A DNA stretch of 64,000 bases from Lineus longissimus (lineage: Eukaryota; Nemertea; Pilidiophora; Heteronemertea; Lineidae): positions 2,978,001-3,042,000 of the forward strand of contig NC_088318.1 of assembly GCF_910592395.1 (NCBI RefSeq). Direction: 5' to 3'. The position numbers and the translations under genes were made by a program. A model generated the notes under the pieces. That model saw only the letters and a program-made list of their open reading frames with translations. It did not search any database and was not told the DNA's origin. Position 1 is the stretch's first letter. Every line of letters starts with the position of its first letter. Below are positions 49,338-59,953 of the stretch, one piece after another.

Positions 49338-49590
49338 TTCTTTTTCTTCTTCAGCGTTCAACCTGCCTAAGTACTATAACCTCAGTCCTGTGGCGGAGAT
49401 GAAGCGGCTTGTCGCCCGAAGGTCCGGCTGTGTTCCCCACAGCTTTTCTTCGACCTTCGTGTCTTTAGGCCAGAATCTATTTCGTAAATCCTGGTACAGG
49501 GGACAGTCCTGTAGGATGTGCGTTGGTGTTTGCACTGCTGTCTGGCATTGGCATTCTGCTGCACAAGGGGTTAAAATCATTGATTTGGTT
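49338..49590 (-). mobile_element. 3' end of a second non-LTR retrotransposon (RNase H-type LINE)
   Basis: The minus strand encodes QTPTHILQDCPLYQDLRNRF followed by a stretch containing EEKLWGTQPDLRATSRFIS and ending ATGLRL and a stop. This is the typical C-terminal cysteine/histidine region of widespread invertebrate LINE polyproteins. The sequence after the stop, GAACGCTGAAGAAGAAAAAG, is the characteristic GAA-rich 3' tail. Only the last 70 or so codons remain, so it is a dead fragment. Confidence 0.82.
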
Positions 49591-50142
49591 TGTGTATATA
49601 CATGTATGCACAGCCTGTGGGATTCAGTGTTTCAAGCCAATTATAATTCAAACAAATTAATGACCAGAATGGCAGACACGCCTACAGATGCGAATTAATA
49701 CCAAGTACACTGCTGCTATGTCGAACCCTATGGAGGTGAATTTATAAAACTTAATTAGACGGGAGCTTGCTCCAGGATAATGACATATGCAGGCAATAAC
49801 TGTGACATTGACAATAAGTCATTAGCAACAGAACGATAAAACAACAATAGCTTATGTATTGCTGGTTTAATGCGGCCCTGCAACAGCCGGCAAAATCCAT
49901 TAAGTTAAGTCTAATTGGATATTTTTCAACATTATTTGCGATGTCATTTACGTGGCGATGTCATTTACATGGCGTCTATTCCACGAGGAAATGGGAAATA
50001 TAATGCGTATCATGCAGTCTTAACAGAGTCGATGAAGTACAGCAGAACCCTGGGGACTGACAAGTGCTGTCCTTAATAGAGAGGTGTCCTGATCAGAGAG
50101 GTCACATTGAATGGAAACAACCAATTTGGGACCAAAACTGGT

Positions 50143-50272
50143 GTCCTCGATAGAGAGGTTGTCCTCAATATAGAGGTTGTCCTTAATAGAGAGGCTGTCC
50201 TCAATAGAGTGGTTGTCCTCAATAGAGAGGTTGTCCTTAGAGCGGTGTCCGTTAAGGGAGGTTCCACTGTAG
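50143..50272. repeat. 18-bp minisatellite
   Basis: GTCCTCAATAGAGAGGTT repeats in register at 50143, 50161, 50179, 50197 and 50215, with decayed copies to about 50272 and looser relatives from 50063. Because 18 is a multiple of three, several frames stay open, giving spurious peptides of the DNLSIE type. Confidence 0.88.
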
Positions 50273-50420
50273 ATACCATACAGGGGAGTGATATGCCAAG
50301 TCACCCAATGCTACCAACACCAACAAGTTCAGCCAGATTATTCAGGTATTCTGTTCATTATCAGCAGTGCATTGCCCTAATAAATTGTTGACATTGTCAT
50401 CGCAAGTACATTGGTACCCT

Positions 50421-50555
50421 GATCAACTCACTAGGTGGCAGGATGACACGAGGAGATCAGTCTTTCCCGCCATTTCCATTGGAACTTGATCTACTCACTA
50501 GGTGGCAGGACGAAATGAGTAGAATGATCATTCCTGCCATTTTGAAACAGTGCAT
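50421..50555. repeat. 67-bp tandem duplication
   Basis: GATCAACTCACTAGGTGGCA at 50421 recurs as GATCTACTCACTAGGTGGCA at 50488. Both copies end near a CTGCCATTT / CCGCCATTT match. An overlapping open frame (50443-50763) has no recognisable protein. Confidence 0.75.
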
Positions 50556-50763
50556 TTTCTCTAGCTATCTCCTGAGTGGATTGAGTACCAATTTACTTAG
50601 TCAGTTTCTTTACTCCGAATCCAAGGGAAGAGTTACTGAGGTCCAAGAGGAACACATTTTCTTAAAGGGGAGAAGAGGTTTTGGTGATGGCACCGCGCCC
50701 AATGCCCTCACGCCAACTCAACAAGATCCATTGTTTGTCAAACAAAGTAGGACGAATTCATAA

Positions 50764-51979
50764 CAGCATTATCTTAGGTCTTATAATTACAGCTCGGGGC
50801 TTGTATGAAAACTGTATGAGATTGTATGGAATATCTAATGGTTTCCGTTTATAATTTGCTGTTTATCTCGTCTAGAAGATTTCACTCATTTGTCCTCTGC
50901 GCAGTTAGATGTATTTGTCAATATTCGTCAAAATCTTTAGGAAACCTTTTGCAAATGATCTAATTGGTGCACATATTGATAGAGGTCGCTTCATTCCAAG
51001 CCAGATCACATTGCCAACAAATTAAAGGATCACCCTACAAATTGCAGACGGCTGTGCAAAAGAATGTGGTCACATATTCTTTGCAATTTGACCAATCAAA
51101 TTTTCACTTGCTTCTTTCATTTGAAAGTAATGAATTGGTTGAGCGCTTTAGCCAGTATATGATACCTTAAGGCAAGTGGTGTGTATGTCGATAAAAAATA
51201 ATCAAAGCCCACACCATCTCTTGATAATCGACATTCTTACCATCTTGAACAAGTAAACCAGCCACATTTCCCCTGGAGACGTTTTATCTCGCTAACGTCC
51301 AGAATCCGGAACACCCACAAGCGTAACTTCCATCATCCACTGTTCGTTAGGTATGACCTTGAACTTGTCTAATCATCGCCGGACCATTAGCGCAGACCTA
51401 TCGTCAACTAATTAAACACGTGGAGATAATTGCCACTAGTTGGGAAGACCATTCCCAACTTGTACTGCTGAGCACATTTAGACGAATGGTATGTATATGT
51501 CCCTGAACCTCTTCACTTTCCCCAAATGAAATTCCACCTGAGTTGATCAAAGTCACCAGTACACCTCTTGCAGAAAGCACCTCAAAATGCACCGCACACT
51601 CGTTTAAATTAGGGTGAAGTATCAGCCTAATTTGCCAAAAGATAGTTTCAAATCAAGATGGGAAGTGACCCTGTACATTTCATGCAGATATCCACTCGCG
51701 AATGTACAAGGATTTCAGACCATTCAAGGTTGGACTCAACACTACCCAGGTAAATCGTGCCTGTAGTCTGATGTTCAATTTTTCATAGAATATCATTGAT
51801 TGATTTACCAATGTGTACAATAGGAAGATGCCAAAGTCTTTGAAGATATTTTCAGACATACTCTTGTTGCTTATCTGTCATACCTATATTGATTCAAACT
51901 TTTCCCCCAGCATATATTAAATTTAGTGCAACCTTTTCCTAGGGTATAGAAATAGTGGAAACCTTTCACCTTGTGATTT
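50764..51979. other. Upstream region: no gene seen
   Basis: AT-rich non-coding DNA with no recognisable element. Confidence 0.65.
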
Positions 51980-52330
51980 ACCTATTGACATGACCATTCA
52001 TTGGAAAGCCCTTGATGAGAACTTTCTAATGGTACCATTTTAAACCTATTGACATGACTAATTATTGGAAAGCCCTTGATGAGCACTTATAATGGTACCA
52101 TTTTAAACCTTTTGACATGACCATTCATTAGAAAGCACTTGATGGGAACTCTCAAATGGTACCATTTGAAACCTATTGACATTTCCAATTATTAGAAAGC
52201 CCTTGATGAAAACTTTCTAATGGCACCATTTGAAACCTAGTGACATGACCATTCATTGGAAAGCTCTTGGAGAGAACTTTTTAATGGTACCATTTTGAAC
52301 CCATTGACATGAACCCTAGCGGCAACTTTG
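51980..52330. repeat. 64-bp tandem array, five units plus a partial
   Basis: Units start at 51980, 52044, 52107, 52171, 52235 and 52299 (partial). The consensus begins ACCTATTGACATGACCATTC, then ATTGGAAAGCCCTTGATGAG, and ends near AATGGTACCATT, itself a perfect 12-bp palindrome kept in most units. A solo relative lies at 45615. Confidence 0.9.
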
Positions 52331-55300
52331 TGTGACATAATCTGGCCCACCAGGATATAGACTCCCTTTGAGAGGGTTAACATCATTCTAGCCTGATGAA
52401 TATCGTTAATAGCACTCATCTTCAGTAAGAAGTATGTTAATAGAGAATACCATAATTATATACTGTATCAACAACACTGCATTTGCAAGTCATAACAACT
52501 ACTCAGACTGGTTAGGACAAGTTCTTCGAATAATGAAAATAAGCTACAATCTCCAACAGTTCAAAGTAATGTCATATTTACTTTACAGTAATTACCATTG
52601 TTTTCCATGCCAACTCCACCTTTAAGAGTACTTCTCTTCATTAATTAGTACTTTCGCCTTCAAGAATTCCACCTATGTTAACGATAATTGGCGAGCATCA
52701 GCTGAACTTGGCCAAGCCATTCTCCAAAGAAACGGTCTGCCGTTTTAACGCCAACTACATTATTGTCTGTCATCCCTACCTTTGGAGAGTTTCTTTAATT
52801 AATAAATACTTTTTGCACAAGAACTGCCAACTCTAGGATGGTAAATAACCAGCACTGAGGAAAGGTGGTGTTTTAAAAGCATTTGCGGCGTGGCAACCTT
52901 AATTAGTCTTTCTTAGGTGTGTTTGCTGGCTACTAACGAAGGCGCGGCGGTGCTAATTAGCAATCACAACAGACTGTATGCATACTAGCATAGAAGTACG
53001 CTGTAAATATTCTCGTTTTATGATGATAGACCGCTTCATACAAAGCCAAGCATGAACATGATCTGAGATCTGGTCAGAGAATGAGGGGATAGGTGTGTGT
53101 AAAAGCAAAGGTACAATACTGACACACTACAAGATGCTGAACCACACAAGTCCTTGGCTGCAGCCGGCTCGTTGACCACCCAGAGTCAACCACCGCTAGC
53201 TAACACCATTACCACCGATATTTCAGAACAGCAGGACATGTAACGACCTCTTAATTAGCATTTGGCAAACTCTGAAAGAGCCGAGGTAACTCAAAACGTG
53301 AAACTGCAAGTTAGTCATAACATGATTTGCTTGCTGGCATGACGTCTTGGACAGGTGCTTGACGTCTGGTCCTAAAACATTGGTTGCCACTCCGTCTCGA
53401 AGACCAAAGTTTGAATTTTTCCACGGGAGTATAATTATCGTTATATGCGGAGAATATGATAAACCCGCCAATGAAACGTGGTGGAACAATATGGGCCGAT
53501 CTGTATAAAATAATAAAAGATGCTATTTTTAGCAATTGGCGTTAGTGCCGGTGAACCATGGCAGAAGTAGGTAAGACTATTGTCGTCAACACATAACACC
53601 TGCTTTCAAATTTGACAGCGCCACCACCAAGACAAAGCGTCACAGACAATCAACGTCCTAAAATGTCAAACAGTTCCCAACATGCAAATTAAAGTCTAAC
53701 CATTAAAGGAATAAATTTTAGCCATCACGACATCTTGTTCAAGCACGAATAATGGTGGGAACAAAAGCGCTATTTGCATAGAATTAAATAGGAGAATTTG
53801 TTATGCGCCCTGCATCTGACCCAAATTAAAACCTGTTTGGGCCGTAATGCGCACTGTCTTGCCCGCTGATTATTTGGCAGTGGAGGCGGCCATCTTTAAT
53901 AATTCATCGCCCAATGCAAAGACATATAAATACAGATAAGCCATTTTAAATGAGCAAGTGATTATGGCGAATGACCCAGAAAATGAATTCATCAACGTGA
54001 TATCAATTATTAGAACTGAAAATAAATGTGTTTGCGATATAAGATTCTATAGATCTCGGTAAAAATTGTTTCTCTCTGAGGTCTTTATGCGGTTTTAGCG
54101 ATGCGCATAAACATGGTGAAGATAAGAATATACAGTAAACTAAAGCTTTAGTTGAGTCATTGATTAAAATGAAAGAAGTCCCGTATATATGAATAATATC
54201 TCAAAAGTAATGGATTAGTGCTTTTTTCTCAATCGCTTTATGGAAGGAATGAAAGTATAGATGTCTGGGATCGTTGTTCAAGTCAAAGTAGGTCGTCTAC
54301 GAGTAGCTCAACACTCTCAAAAAACAGATAATAGGACACAGAAGTCATCCAAAAGAATGATCATTTACACCCTCCTGACCATTAGACTGCCCAGGAGGAG
54401 CATAATCCTGGTCCTAGTCCAACACTGGTGCTCGAGGAATCTCTGCCCAATGGCCTACCAGCGTAACTTGGGTGTCACCTGGGTGTGATGGTTTTGTCAA
54501 GTGAAGGAGGCCAAAAGACGAGTCATCCAGTCATCATGTGCCACAGTCACTCAACAGAGAAAGGCCAAATCACGAACTCTGTGTTCTGGACGTTATGTAG
54601 TAACACTACGACTAATGCTTTGCAAAGGTAGAGGGATTGTAATAAGCATGTGCAGCCATCAAGTTTATGCAGTGTAGGCCATTGGCAAAGTTGCTACAGC
54701 CAAAACTCATCTAGGGATTCTACTTAAAACTGCAACAGCAGCATCCTTACGGGATATATCAAACTAGACAGAAAGTACATGTATCAGCAACAATCAAAAC
54801 CTCAACTTCGATCAAATCTTTTGTCTCTATCGAACTCTGATCTTAATTATGTTCTAATTAGCTATTCCAATGATCAAACAACAACGATAACCACACAATT
54901 TCAATTTCACTCCAAGTCACTATTTATAAACTGAAAAGTGAAATGAGCAGACGTGGAAAACAATGGATGTAAACCACACTAAATGGATGCATTTTCCCAC
55001 AGATTCCTGAAATCGCTTTTAGTAACCATAGTTATTTAAAACTTTTTCATGACGCTTTTATCGCAATCTTTCCCTCTTTTGTCTCTGTGTGAATACATCA
55101 TCAGCCATTTCACCCAAAAAAAAGTCGTACTTATTTTCCTGGCAATGAGCATGCCTCGGGAAACAATACGATTTAACCGCGATGGAACGAGCGAACCTCG
55201 GGGCACGATGACGTTTTTCATAACAGAAACTGTAACCAGATGCTTGCACAGTTCAACGGAGGCTCGATTGTTCGTTCAAAGCTACGGAGTTGGAGTGCCA

Positions 55301-56290
55301 TAGCACAGAAACAATAGCCATGATATAGCATCATCAAAATTGTCCTCTGGCACTTAATTCTTATCCATCATGAGGCAATTTTACCTCTGGAATATTTCAG
55401 CGAGACAAATGTTGGCTCGGTGCATTTAATATCTCAAAGGAGAGTATTCAGTGGCCAAAACAAAGGAAGGCAGTTTAAGCTGTCCTCTGGTGATGATTAT
55501 GAAGTTTAGAAAGAACGATTTCGCTCAACGAATGATTGTTGCAGAGGAGGTGGAATTTACCCCGCAAAAACCACATGGAAATTGTCCTCTGGGATGTAAT
55601 TTCCAGGCAAATTCGTTCAGAAAAATATTGCTTTTGAAGGAAAAATTGATGCTTAGAGCACTAATCCTTTAAGAAAACTGTTACCGTTTGAAACAAAAGT
55701 TTCAAAACTGTCACAATTGTCCCGGAGCATGTTTAGTTTCAACAAAATACAAGGTTGAAAGGCGATGGATATAGAACTGTTAAAGTCTTTGCTTAGAGAA
55801 CAGATTTCTTCCATACTAGGGCCTGCATCACACTAACATGTAACACAGGAAACCCTATCCAAGTTCTGTGTCAATTTCATCCATTGAATGAAATTCATTA
55901 TTGGATCAGCTTCCTAAAAGCTTGAAAGACAATCTGAAACTGCCGATATCCGATCATTAAATCCATGTAAATAGATCGCTAATGAAACAAAACACGCATT
56001 TTAAATAGTTTCACATGATCTAAATTAATTATCTCACTATTCTAGAAACTTCTCTCTAAATTTAACAAAGTTGCTGAAGGATGTGTTGAAAAAAATTACG
56101 TGGCAAGTAAATAAATTTATTGAATAATCCATGGTTGCTTCATATGGTGCATTGTGCCACAGCCTTGAAAAGCAAGTGCTTTCCAGAGCTTTTATTTTTG
56201 CACAGAAAAACGTAGAAATGCACACAGATTTCATGTAAATTTGAGATGAAATCAGAAGGGGTGTTGTTCATTTCATGAGTTTGGACATTT
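52331..56290. other. Upstream region: no gene seen
   Basis: AT-rich non-coding DNA. GTCCTCTGG occurs three times (about 55341, 55482, 55582) in a stretch I cannot otherwise classify. A GGCGGCCATCTTTAATAA motif lies near 53886. No exon is supported. Confidence 0.6.
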
Positions 56291-56608
56291 TCATACAGTA
56301 CTGTACATCGTCTATACAGTACTGTACTTTGTCCATACAGTACACTGTACGTTGTTCATGCAATACTGTACATTGTCCATCCAGTACTGTACATTGTTCA
56401 TGCAATATTGTGCATTGTCCGCACAGTTCTGTACATTGTTCATCCAATACTGTACACTGTTCATACAGTACTGTACAGTGCAATATAAATTCATTATCAC
56501 ATATGGTACTGTACATTTTCCATGCAAGACAGTACATTTTTCATGGTTTCATACATTTTTCATAAGGCACTGTACATTTTTCATCACACACAGTGCATTT
56601 TACACAGG
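56291..56608. repeat. 21-bp minisatellite with palindromic core
   Basis: Degenerate copies of CAGTACTGTACATTGTCCAT follow each other at about 21 bp, roughly 15 units, decaying at the right end to TTTTCAT-spaced units. The core TACAGTACTGTA is a perfect palindrome, so the array can form many small hairpins. The 7-codon period leaves several long spurious open frames on both strands. Confidence 0.88.
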
Positions 56609-58700
56609 TAAATATGAAAACTTGAGTTGAAATCAACCGCCATGATTATTGACGTCTACATCAGATAATCGCATAGGTGAAACGATACATTTTTAAAACA
56701 TCGGCCAAGCGCATGCTTGCGTCTAAGGTTCGAGTTTGATGTTTTTGAAGAGGCTGGTGGGCCCGATTGTCTCAACAACGCGGCGGAGGTCGAAATACCT
56801 GAGGTGCCGATTCGTACCCAGCTGGAGCGCACAGATAGGCTATCTAATCACAACAAAAATAATATCACAAGAAAACACGTTCATTTCTTAATTGATGCTG
56901 TTCAGGGCTATAATGGGCTGCGGCGCATAATTAAGCAATATGTTGCTATGTTTCGACTCGCGATGGGATCAACTCGCTTTGAGATATCCAACCCGCATTT
57001 ACGAGAAGACGTTTTTTCGGTGTCTATTCAGGTGTGGCATGTATCCGACTGACGTTAGAAAATCTCGGTAGCTTTTATACGCGGTTGCCATTAAGAGGCT
57101 AATGGATATGTTTATCAAGTGTTTTAAACACAGATATTGCAAGGAATTGTTTGAAGTGCCCCACAGTTTCAAGGAGCTGCTTATAGCTAAACAACCCACA
57201 AAGATAATTAGGGGACCAGACCGCATAATCTATGTTATACTTTGCACATTTCCCTCTTAGAAGAAGCTAAATGATAGGCCTGCACACATTGAGCAGTAAA
57301 GAGGCCTGTTCTTTCCTTGTCGATTACGGTATCAAAGTGCAGGCTGTGTTCTCACCCCTCGAACAAAGTCATAAACATAAGTACAGTACGCTTCTTTCAT
57401 AGAGCAAAGCTTAACAAACATAATGACTCAGGTTCCCAAACGAACCCGACTGTCAGAGTGTTCCACACCGCAATTTAAGTTGCGAGCACTTGAAGAGAAT
57501 CCTTCTTGTATCGCTGACATGATGTTGTCGTTTGTCACTCGATATCACTGAGTCGTCCAATCAAGATGAGAATGGAACATATGATGAGAGGACAATAATC
57601 TTATATCTGTAAATAGTCATTCCAACTCAAGTTTGCTTTAGAATTCCGTAGATTTGTGTGAACTGAATATAAAAAGTGCACAGCTTGTTTCAGCATGTTA
57701 AGTTGAAAGTCTAGCCGAAGCAAAGAGATTTATTCTCGTGCTAACTTTGCCTGAAACAGACACGTAATGCATAGGACTATGTACAGGATATTTCAGTAAA
57801 CGTGGGTGCAATAGATTTGCTTGGATTCGAAGGATAATACAAGTAGTTAGTTTTGTTTTGATGACAGATATACCGTTGATATACCCCAGGAGAACCTTTG
57901 AAGATATTTCGTACAAAGTTGTCATAATTTTGTGTGTCACACAGGACTGCTCCTTTTCTCTATTTGATATCTGACTGTAGTGTGCCAGATGATGAACTAG
58001 CTGGAGCATCTAATTATCAATCCGAGGGTCATCGCTTGACCCCCCCCTCCCCTCGAGACTTTCAACCTTTAACACTGGTTTAAAGGATACTTTCATGCCG
58101 ATTCATAAGCAGGGAAGCTCAAAAGGATGTAGGAAAAGGATGAATTTTTCACAACTTACTGTAAAGAAGCAAAAACGGTGTAATTTTTTAACAGAGGTGT
58201 CTGAAGATCCAGAAGTATGACCTATCACGAAATTTCAATAGGCCCATACAAAGCCGGATATGCGCCAATTGACCTATCTGACTCTTCAAGGGCAAACGAC
58301 ACCCAAAACCGAGCAAAGACAAGAGAAAGAGTCAGACCATGGGAAAACGGGGACAAGCAAGACTGAAGTGTCATCAACACATACCATAGTTAACGGCCTA
58401 ATCAAGGGCTTTATACCGAGTATCCAGGTATGTGTATTTGGCGGAAATATTGTGTCAAGAGCCATAATGTCTTTCATGAATGTTAAGGTTATAATTGTAG
58501 GATCATTTAAAGGAAAGATTGAATATTTGTTGGCAAGATATGGCACTCCATGATATAAGGTGAATGAAGAACTTGAATTTGTCACGTGAGCGGAATTTTA
58601 TCTTAAAATTTTATTTCGGCGGATGACCAAATTTCTTTGATTTTTACAAATTTTTCACAATTTAGATTTTTCATGAATTTAACAAAATCCACAAAAATTA
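56609..58700. other. Upstream region with an unassigned open frame
   Basis: A plus-strand frame at 56717-57052 is open for 111 codons, beginning at a TTG, with coding-like composition (VFEEAGGPDCLNNAAEVEIP near its start). It has no ATG until late, and I recognise no family. The rest is AT-rich with nothing identified. Confidence 0.4.
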
Positions 58701-58710
58701 AACAATAGCG

Positions 58711-58761
58711 AAAATAGAGCTGTTGACATTATCAGAAAAATAGAGCTGTTGACAGTATCAG
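58711..58761. repeat. 26-bp direct repeat, two copies
   Basis: AAAATAGAGCTGTTGACATT at 58711 recurs at 58737 with one change (GACAGT). Confidence 0.8.
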
Positions 58762-59579
58762 GATGATTATCTGTAGATGGACGAATAGGGAAGCATCTTG
58801 CACTATCTGATTCTGAGTGGGAGTAATTAGGTCGAGTTATTAATTGCGATGCAAGCAACAGTTGGTGCCCATCGACAGTTTAACTTCAATTCTTTTGTTT
58901 TTCTATCTTTAGATCTGGTGCCAGGTTTGTTTACAATTGGCGTCACAACAAAGGTATATTTTTCAGAAAGTGTACATGTATATAATAGGACACAAGAATT
59001 TAAATTTTTGCACTTTTTTCAGACAATTTGGTAAAATGATAACTTTTTCATTCTTCAATTCCAATCACGGAATAATCATTAAATCTCACAGAATCAGAAT
59101 TTCTATTTTCTCAATCACTTTGTTAAGACACTAACATCAACGGTTTCTCACAAAACTTCAAGTCACAAATTAATCAATGATCTGCTTCAAAAACGTCTTC
59201 CAACGAGGCCTAGTAATAAGTACCACAGGACCCAACATAGCCGTTCCCACCACACCAAAATGCACAGAAGCGATACTTTTTTCAGAAGTATTCAGACCGA
59301 TGTTAGAAACAGAAGTGATTGCTGATACTCAAATGCGATGAAAGAGGATGATATCTCTATTGACCATAACACTCCGAAAACTTACCCAAGTTGGCCCCAT
59401 ATAGCAACAACAGAATTGGAAAGAATCTCCATCAAATAATCCATTTAGCAGACGTTCACCTGAGCAGACGACAATATCCTCAGACTTGTCAATAATCCTA
59501 ATCAAATGGTTAAAATCCATAGAAAACTAACGAAACTCCACAGAAAAACTCACGAAAACTTATCACTTTTCACTATCTT

Positions 59580-59820
59580 GAGTTGTGAGGTCGAGATCGA
59601 GATCGATACAACACCAGTACCGCATCATCACCTGAGTGTACACTGCTACCCGACTGCCAGCCATGTGCCCGCCGGCCAACACAACACAGTGATAGGCATG
59701 CCAGAACACTACCTGGCTGCGTATTACAACACTGACCCGGCCGCACACACAGCACGGGAGCCAACTCCACAATCGGCAGAGCTAGACCGTGAAAGTACCC
59801 ACCGAACAGGTTCAATATGA
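59580..59820. other. GC-richer block open on both strands
   Basis: About 240 bp of markedly higher GC than the surroundings, open on the plus strand (59506-59820, 104 codons) and the minus strand (59573-59953, no ATG start). The minus strand contains a donor-like CACTCAG|GTGATG near 59630. It could be a non-coding 5' exon, a regulatory block or an unrecognised coding exon. No protein family is recognised in either direction. Confidence 0.3.
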
Positions 59821-59953
59821 ATACAGGTGTAGAATGATCATAACTTACGACTAACAGCAGTGGATCGCATAGCGTATCCATAGATTCCAGTGTTTTCATC
59901 GGCTTCTCAGTACCATTATCGATACTACACCGCCACGGAATATTGCAAATCAA

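Noticed and set aside
49267-49698. Plus-strand 143-codon open frame
   Set aside because: It overlaps the minus-strand LINE C-terminus in antisense and has no recognisable protein of its own.
51185-51235. Weak inverted repeat ATGTCGA / TCGACAT
   Set aside because: Only 7 bp pair over a long loop, which is expected by chance.
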